From Nitrososphaerota archaeon (lineage in GTDB: Archaea; Thermoproteota; Nitrososphaeria; Nitrososphaerales; CADDZS01): DNA of 64,000 nucleotides. The stretch's first letter is position 1; each line of letters starts with the position of its first letter. The stretch covers positions 1 to 64,000 of the forward strand of contig JAJPHP010000057.1 of NCBI GenBank assembly GCA_021325255.1, in the 5' to 3' direction. A model generated the notes under the pieces. It saw only the letters and a program-made list of their open reading frames with translations, was not told the origin of the DNA and searched no databases. Positions 60,005 to 64,000 of the stretch are shown here, one piece after another. Position numbers and translations under genes: made by a program.

Positions 60005-60883
60005 TTGGGGTTGGATGAATCGCACACAGAAGTCAACTATCGGCCGGCCAAAGAAGGCGACATCCCAAGCATCTCGAGGGTATTCTCAGAAGCTCGTGAC
60101 GACCTTTACCGTCAGCGCGGTTTCCTCGACAAGCCACCGACGAACCCCTTACCGCCTCCTCCTATCTTCGCTTTTCTAATGCGCAAGACTCCGGATGCCT
60201 TTTGGGTGGCCGAAAAAGAAGACAGGGACATCATAAACAAGGGGCTTCAGTCGAGGCTCGCGGACGAAGTGGCTCCGTGGGGGATAGAAATAGTCAGGGC
60301 AGAGATAAAGGACATACTGCCTCCCTCCGACATTCAAGAATCGATGAAGGAAATCCTGATGTCCGAGAACGACAAGAAAGCCGCAATAAACATTGCCGAG
60401 GCGCTCGCAAATACTGTGGAGGGGCAGAAGCAGGCGCAGATCAAGCAGGCTGAGGGTTTGAAGCAAAAACTGATCCTCGAAGCCGAGGGGGAGAGGCAGT
60501 CGCTGATCACTTCCGCAGAGGGGAAGAGGCAGGCGGCGATAACGATAGCGCAGGGCCAGGCCCAGGCCATCCAGCTCGTAAATGAAGCGACGAACAAGTA
60601 TTTCGTTGGAAACGCGATAACGCTGAAGGCTCTCGAGACAATCGCGACTGCGCTTTCGCAGAATAAGATTTTCTTTGTGCCCGCTGATAAGGACCTCACC
60701 TTAATCCTCAGTGAATTAGGGCAGAACTTTATCCCGATGAAAGACGGGAAGATCGAGGACAGGACGGTGGCGATTGCGTTGGATGAGACGGGCAGGGCTA
60801 CCGCCGCGGTCGCCTCATCGACGACGGCACAACTTCCATCACGAAATCAGAGCGATTTTTCTGACTCGATGGGAAATCGGTAA
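60005..60883 (+). CDS. Apparent GNAT N-terminus / stomatin (SPFH) C-terminus fusion
   Basis: The open frame runs from 59882, but TTG 60005 or 60011 is more likely because domain homology starts at VNYRPAKEGDIPSISRVF. That segment through AFLMRKTPDAFWVAEKED (about 65 residues) is the first half of a GNAT acetyltransferase. Without a break it continues RDIINKGLQSRLADEVAPWG, IEIVRAEIKDILPPSDIQES and a long Ala/Glu/Gln coiled coil (VEGQKQAQIKQAEGLKQKLI), which is the second half of a slipin/stomatin. The acetyl-CoA loop of GNAT and the membrane anchor of stomatin are both missing. This looks like a deletion that joined two genes in frame; a working product is doubtful. Confidence 0.65.
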   Translation: MGLDESHTEVNYRPAKEGDIPSISRVFSEARDDLYRQRGFLDKPPTNPLPPPPIFAFLMRKTPDAFWVAEKEDRDIINKGLQSRLADEVAPWGIEIVRAEIKDILPPSDIQESMKEILMSENDKKAAINIAEALANTVEGQKQAQIKQAEGLKQKLILEAEGERQSLITSAEGKRQAAITIAQGQAQAIQLVNEATNKYFVGNAITLKALETIATALSQNKIFFVPADKDLTLILSELGQNFIPMKDGKIEDRTVAIALDETGRATAAVASSTTAQLPSRNQSDFSDSMGNR

Positions 60884-61080
60884 GCATTACTGCTCTTCTG
60901 CTCAGAAGCGCCGGGGATTCTCCTGTTTCTTTTTCTCGCCTCGCTAGGAACAGCACTGAGCTACTTTTTGGTTGTGAATTTTCCACGTTTGCCTGAAATG
61001 CTCTGAACCACATTTTTGATCAATTCGTTCTTCCACGTATGACGTTGAGTGACGCTTATTCCGACGATAGGGCTTGAAAT

Positions 61081-63198
61081 TCAGGTTGAGTAATTCTTCA
61101 GATCAGCAGTCGCATAAACAGTGGAAGCTGTCATTGAACTCGTCGCTGAACATGATGGAATGGGTTGATTTCCTGAGAAGCTTCCGTTGTTCTTGAACGA
61201 GCCGGTGCACATTTCCACGAATTGCCCCGAGTTGACGAATGTTCCGTTGTTGAGAATCATGCCGTAATTTGAGAGCAGATCCGCGTTCGAGATCTGTCCG
61301 CGAATATTCTGTATTTGTCCTGTGTTGATCAAGTTGCTTGCATTGCTCGGCACAATCCCTTGGTTTTCCAAGATCCCTTGGTTAATGTAGAGCTTCCCTG
61401 AATTGATGAATTTGTTTTCGTTGTTTAGGTTCCCCCCGGATAGGAAACTTGTACCGTTGGAAGTCGTCAGGTAGCTCCCAAGGACGAGAAACGTGCCGGT
61501 GTTGTTCAAGACTCCCCCGTCTGCCATAAAGTATGAGTCTGGGGTATTGAGGAACGTGCCATTCGTGTCCATCATGCCAGTATTGAGGATTGATCCATAG
61601 TTCACGAAGCTGTTGTTGATTATGACCTGCCCGTCGTTTTCTATGAATCCGTAGTTTGCAAAGCCAAATCCATTATTTTTCAAATAGAGCGTAACTCCGG
61701 GAGCTATTTTCAGAGTCAAATGCGGGCCGACGAGAAAAGTTGGACTTGTGGCTGTCGCGCCGGTCAGGGTGCAGAAATTGCTTGCTTGATTCCACGTCGC
61801 GTTTGCACCCTCTTGCCCGGAGATCAAACTAGGACATACAGTCGAGCCGTCGGTACCATCGAGGACAATTGTGGAAGAGTTTGACGATACAGAGGTTGGA
61901 GTTTGGGTGGAAGAAGTCGTCGAAGTGAAGTTGTTATTTAAAGAAAGTGACGAAGTCCCTTGGACTACGACGTATGTGGTACCTATGTACGTTATGGTTT
62001 CAGAGTTACTCTGACACACTCCTTCGGTCCCTCCAGAAGTCAGCGCGTAGATCTTGCTCCCATAATTTGAAGTCATAAACATCGTGCCATTCGTGTAGGC
62101 GAAATCGACAGGAATCCAATTCTCACCCATTATACTCGCAATTACGGTGGCGTTGTTGTTTTGACCCGTAATTACATCGAGGAAACCGCTCGAGGCGTTT
62201 CCAGCGGCGTAGATGTCCTGATTCAGAGGATCATACCCTAATGCATTCAGGTCTGATATGCCGCTAATGTTACCGACAATCGTGTTTGTCATGCTGTTGA
62301 TGATGTAGAGCGCCCCGGAAGTCTGTGGGAAGAAGTAGAGGTTTGTGTTTGCATAGTCATAGGTAATCATTCCGGAACCTTGCCCAGCTGAGACGACGCC
62401 GACCACCCTGTTTGAAGCGCCGTCGATGATTGTGACGTTGCTGACTATGGCATCAGTCACATAGATGTCGTGGTTGAATGCATCGTAGACCAATTCGAAT
62501 GGAGAAAATCCGGCCGATATGTTTGTGACAACTCTATCCAAGGTTGTGTTAATCACGGAAACAGTTTCCGACATTCGGTTTGAAACGTAGATTTCATGGT
62601 TGAACGGGTCATATGCGATCCGGATCGGGCCCCTGCCAACCGGAATAGTGCCAGTGATCTTGTTTGTCGTGTCGTTGATTACCGAGACTGAATTCGAGCC
62701 GAAGTCCGTAACGTAAAGGTTGTTGTTGTCCGGGTCGTAGACGATGTCTGTCGGGAGCTTCGTATTTGCTATCTTGGCGACATGCGAGAAATTGCTCAGG
62801 TCGATGGAATAGGTGTAGTTTGACTGACCCGGCCCGAGGTAAGTGAAACTCTGCCCGGTTGCGAATAACTTGTTGACATGAGGGTCGTAAGCAAGAGCTG
62901 CGAGCGTCGCGTTCTGAGTCGGTATGGTGTAGCTGACGTCACCGACCACCTTGCACTGTGTAGTCGTACTCGAAGATGACGATGATGAAGTTTCATAGGT
63001 GGTGTTGCCGATTCTTGCCGACGAAGATGAAGATAGGCTGCTGGAGTTAAAGGAATGAGATTCCAGTGTGGTTGACGTTCCACTGATGATGTAGACACCT
63101 ACGCCGGCGGCAACAACGATGACTACAACTATCATAACCGTCACGGCTACCGACGACGCTACCGCCGCTAATGAATTCTTCTCGAATTTAGAGGTCAA
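61081..63198 (-). CDS. YVTN beta-propeller surface protein with Asn/Gly repeat tail
   Basis: 705 residues. A signal anchor at about 10-40 (AAVASSVAVTVMIVVVIVVA) and a Ser/Thr stalk precede about seven beta-propeller blades of the YVTN type (DIVYDPDNNNLYVTDFGSNS, VSVINTTLDRVVTNISAG). After a second Ser/Thr linker and a Cys-containing module, residues about 520-680 form repeats of the kind N-x-G-x-(F/I)-x-N-x-G (FENDGQVIINN-like pieces: ILNTGMMDTNGTFLN, LENQGIVPSNASNLINTGQI), resembling beta-helix or parallel-strand proteins. It should sit on the cell surface; adhesion or S-layer association is plausible. Confidence 0.8.
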   Translation of the reverse strand: MTSKFEKNSLAAVASSVAVTVMIVVVIVVAAGVGVYIISGTSTTLESHSFNSSSLSSSSSARIGNTTYETSSSSSSSTTTQCKVVGDVSYTIPTQNATLAALAYDPHVNKLFATGQSFTYLGPGQSNYTYSIDLSNFSHVAKIANTKLPTDIVYDPDNNNLYVTDFGSNSVSVINDTTNKITGTIPVGRGPIRIAYDPFNHEIYVSNRMSETVSVINTTLDRVVTNISAGFSPFELVYDAFNHDIYVTDAIVSNVTIIDGASNRVVGVVSAGQGSGMITYDYANTNLYFFPQTSGALYIINSMTNTIVGNISGISDLNALGYDPLNQDIYAAGNASSGFLDVITGQNNNATVIASIMGENWIPVDFAYTNGTMFMTSNYGSKIYALTSGGTEGVCQSNSETITYIGTTYVVVQGTSSLSLNNNFTSTTSSTQTPTSVSSNSSTIVLDGTDGSTVCPSLISGQEGANATWNQASNFCTLTGATATSPTFLVGPHLTLKIAPGVTLYLKNNGFGFANYGFIENDGQVIINNSFVNYGSILNTGMMDTNGTFLNTPDSYFMADGGVLNNTGTFLVLGSYLTTSNGTSFLSGGNLNNENKFINSGKLYINQGILENQGIVPSNASNLINTGQIQNIRGQISNADLLSNYGMILNNGTFVNSGQFVEMCTGSFKNNGSFSGNQPIPSCSATSSMTASTVYATADLKNYST

Positions 63199-63336
63199 AT
63201 GCGATGAAATCAGGGCTTCTTATCCTTCGGTATGGCTTGTTTGCTATTTGAAAATATTCAACAGCACAGTTGTTCTACTCCTTAGAACATCCTGTGTTTC
63301 GTGTAATTTCAAATAATAGCCCGCACATGACCTTTC

Positions 63337-64000
63337 TTGCACAGCTTGCAACGAAATGAGAAGGCACTAGTCAGAATTGGCAGGCTAGCCCTCACCCTTG
63401 TAGTGGTAGCAGTGATCGCTTCAGCCCTTTTCATCGGCTACGAGGTGGGCGCTCAGGTCGAGATCACCTCAAGAGTCACAACAACTCAAACAAAGAGCGA
63501 GCTAATCACACAGGCCATTGTCGAGTTACCAGCTACGCAGACCGTAACAACATTGGAAAGCTTGCCTGTCTACAACTCGCCCGCTCATACTTTCCTTGTT
63601 GATTGCTGCCCCGACCTGCCCAGCTCATTTGTCATCGGCAATTATTCCTTTCAGGCCATTGAATTCGCGCCCATGCCCTGCACTTTAGTCAAAGGAACAG
63701 AAGAGTGCCCATCAGCCGGGGCTCTTTTGGTATTCAATGTAACGCATGATCAGCAGTCACAAAAATGTATCATTCACATGGGGCGGCACTTTCAGCGAGA
63801 CGGTGCCTTATCCTGATAATGCGACTGCCTTCAAAGGTGCCGTCAGTTTCCTCTGGTTTGTGAATTCGACGAAACTGTATCTCACCATCGGTACGAACCC
63901 GGTTGTCAATTCGAACATTACCTGCACTTTTAGTGGCGAACCTGATGGAGTCATGGTGCACCTGCTTCTTTCAGATTCAAACGGTTCAGCACTATCAGGA
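63337..64000 (+). pseudogene. Membrane-anchored outer protein, frameshifted, runs off window
   Basis: From TTG 63337: a short basic start, one span (LALTLVVVAVIASALFIGYE) and an outer domain with Cys pairs (VDCCPDLP...FAPMPCTLV...EECPSAGALLVFNVTHD). The frame ends at 63814-63816, but one more A in AAAAA at about 63763-63767 continues as NVSFTWGGTFSETVPYPD and on to the window edge. Diverges from the beta-propeller gene, 138 bases away. A single-base sequencing error is likely; the 3' end is not in the window. Confidence 0.55.

Noticed and set aside
1..64000. tRNA, rRNA, insertion sequence or integrase attachment sites
   Set aside because: Looked for T-loop GGTTCGAATC-type blocks, transposase motifs and terminal inverted repeats; the few GTTCGAATC-like hits lie inside protein genes.

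Overview
The window reads as archaeal chromosomal DNA. Evidence includes a group II chaperonin (thermosome), a Sec11-type signal peptidase with a catalytic His, TATA boxes about 25 bases before likely transcript starts, many TTG/GTG starts, VapBC pairs, KaiC-like, TrmB and UspA proteins, and heterodisperse zinc-ribbon membrane proteins. A Nitrososphaeria-like or Thermoplasmatota-like lineage would fit, but no marker here fixes the phylum. No rRNA, tRNA or intact transposase gene was seen.

Layout. (1) 0-10.6 kb: a type I-B CRISPR-Cas locus on the minus strand (cas6-cas8b-cas7-cas5-cas3-cas4), read divergently from a 27-repeat array with remarkably constant 36-base spacers. cas1 and cas2 are absent; a VapB-like gene sits where they would be expected. 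(2) 10.9-16 kb: an HTH gene behind tandem dyads, the thermosome gene with promoter and terminator, an intact VapBC pair, and a frame-damaged KaiC-like ATPase plus membrane protein pair. (3) 16-40 kb: housekeeping and metabolic genes: dodecin, tandem UspA, D-threonine aldolase-like enzyme, DUF998, amino-acid permease, MMPL/RND exporter, RidA, a NucS-like nuclease relative, Na+/H+ antiporter, signal peptidase, glutamate dehydrogenase, MFS exporter, cyclase, Zn alcohol dehydrogenase, DUF6325, TrmB regulator with an in-frame stop, ABC exporter. (4) 40.6-44.9 kb: a homoprotocatechuate (4-hydroxyphenylacetate) catabolic cluster: DapA-like aldolase, HpaG-like, HpaB, HpaD, with a TATA box sitting inside an inverted repeat just before hpaB.

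(5) 45-59 kb is the unusual part. A ribbon-helix-helix/TPR fusion gene is followed by an accessory region with three copies of a small protein family, two 140-base direct repeats (48.9 and 58.0 kb) that bracket a minus-strand run of zinc-ribbon proteins, a predicted inactive M48-like protein, and acidic His-rich proteins. Six copies of an 18-base element (two AGAACAC-type half-sites 11 bases apart, directly upstream of TATA-like sequence and in the orientation of the downstream gene) occur only here, which suggests a local regulon. (6) 58.8-64 kb: an O-methyltransferase, an apparent in-frame GNAT/stomatin fusion, a large beta-propeller surface protein, and a secreted protein running off the edge.

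Several genes are broken by single-base shifts, most of them in homopolymer runs. These may be sequencing errors rather than true pseudogenes, and each is described so that the two can be told apart. All functional assignments are from reading motifs by eye; no database search was run.
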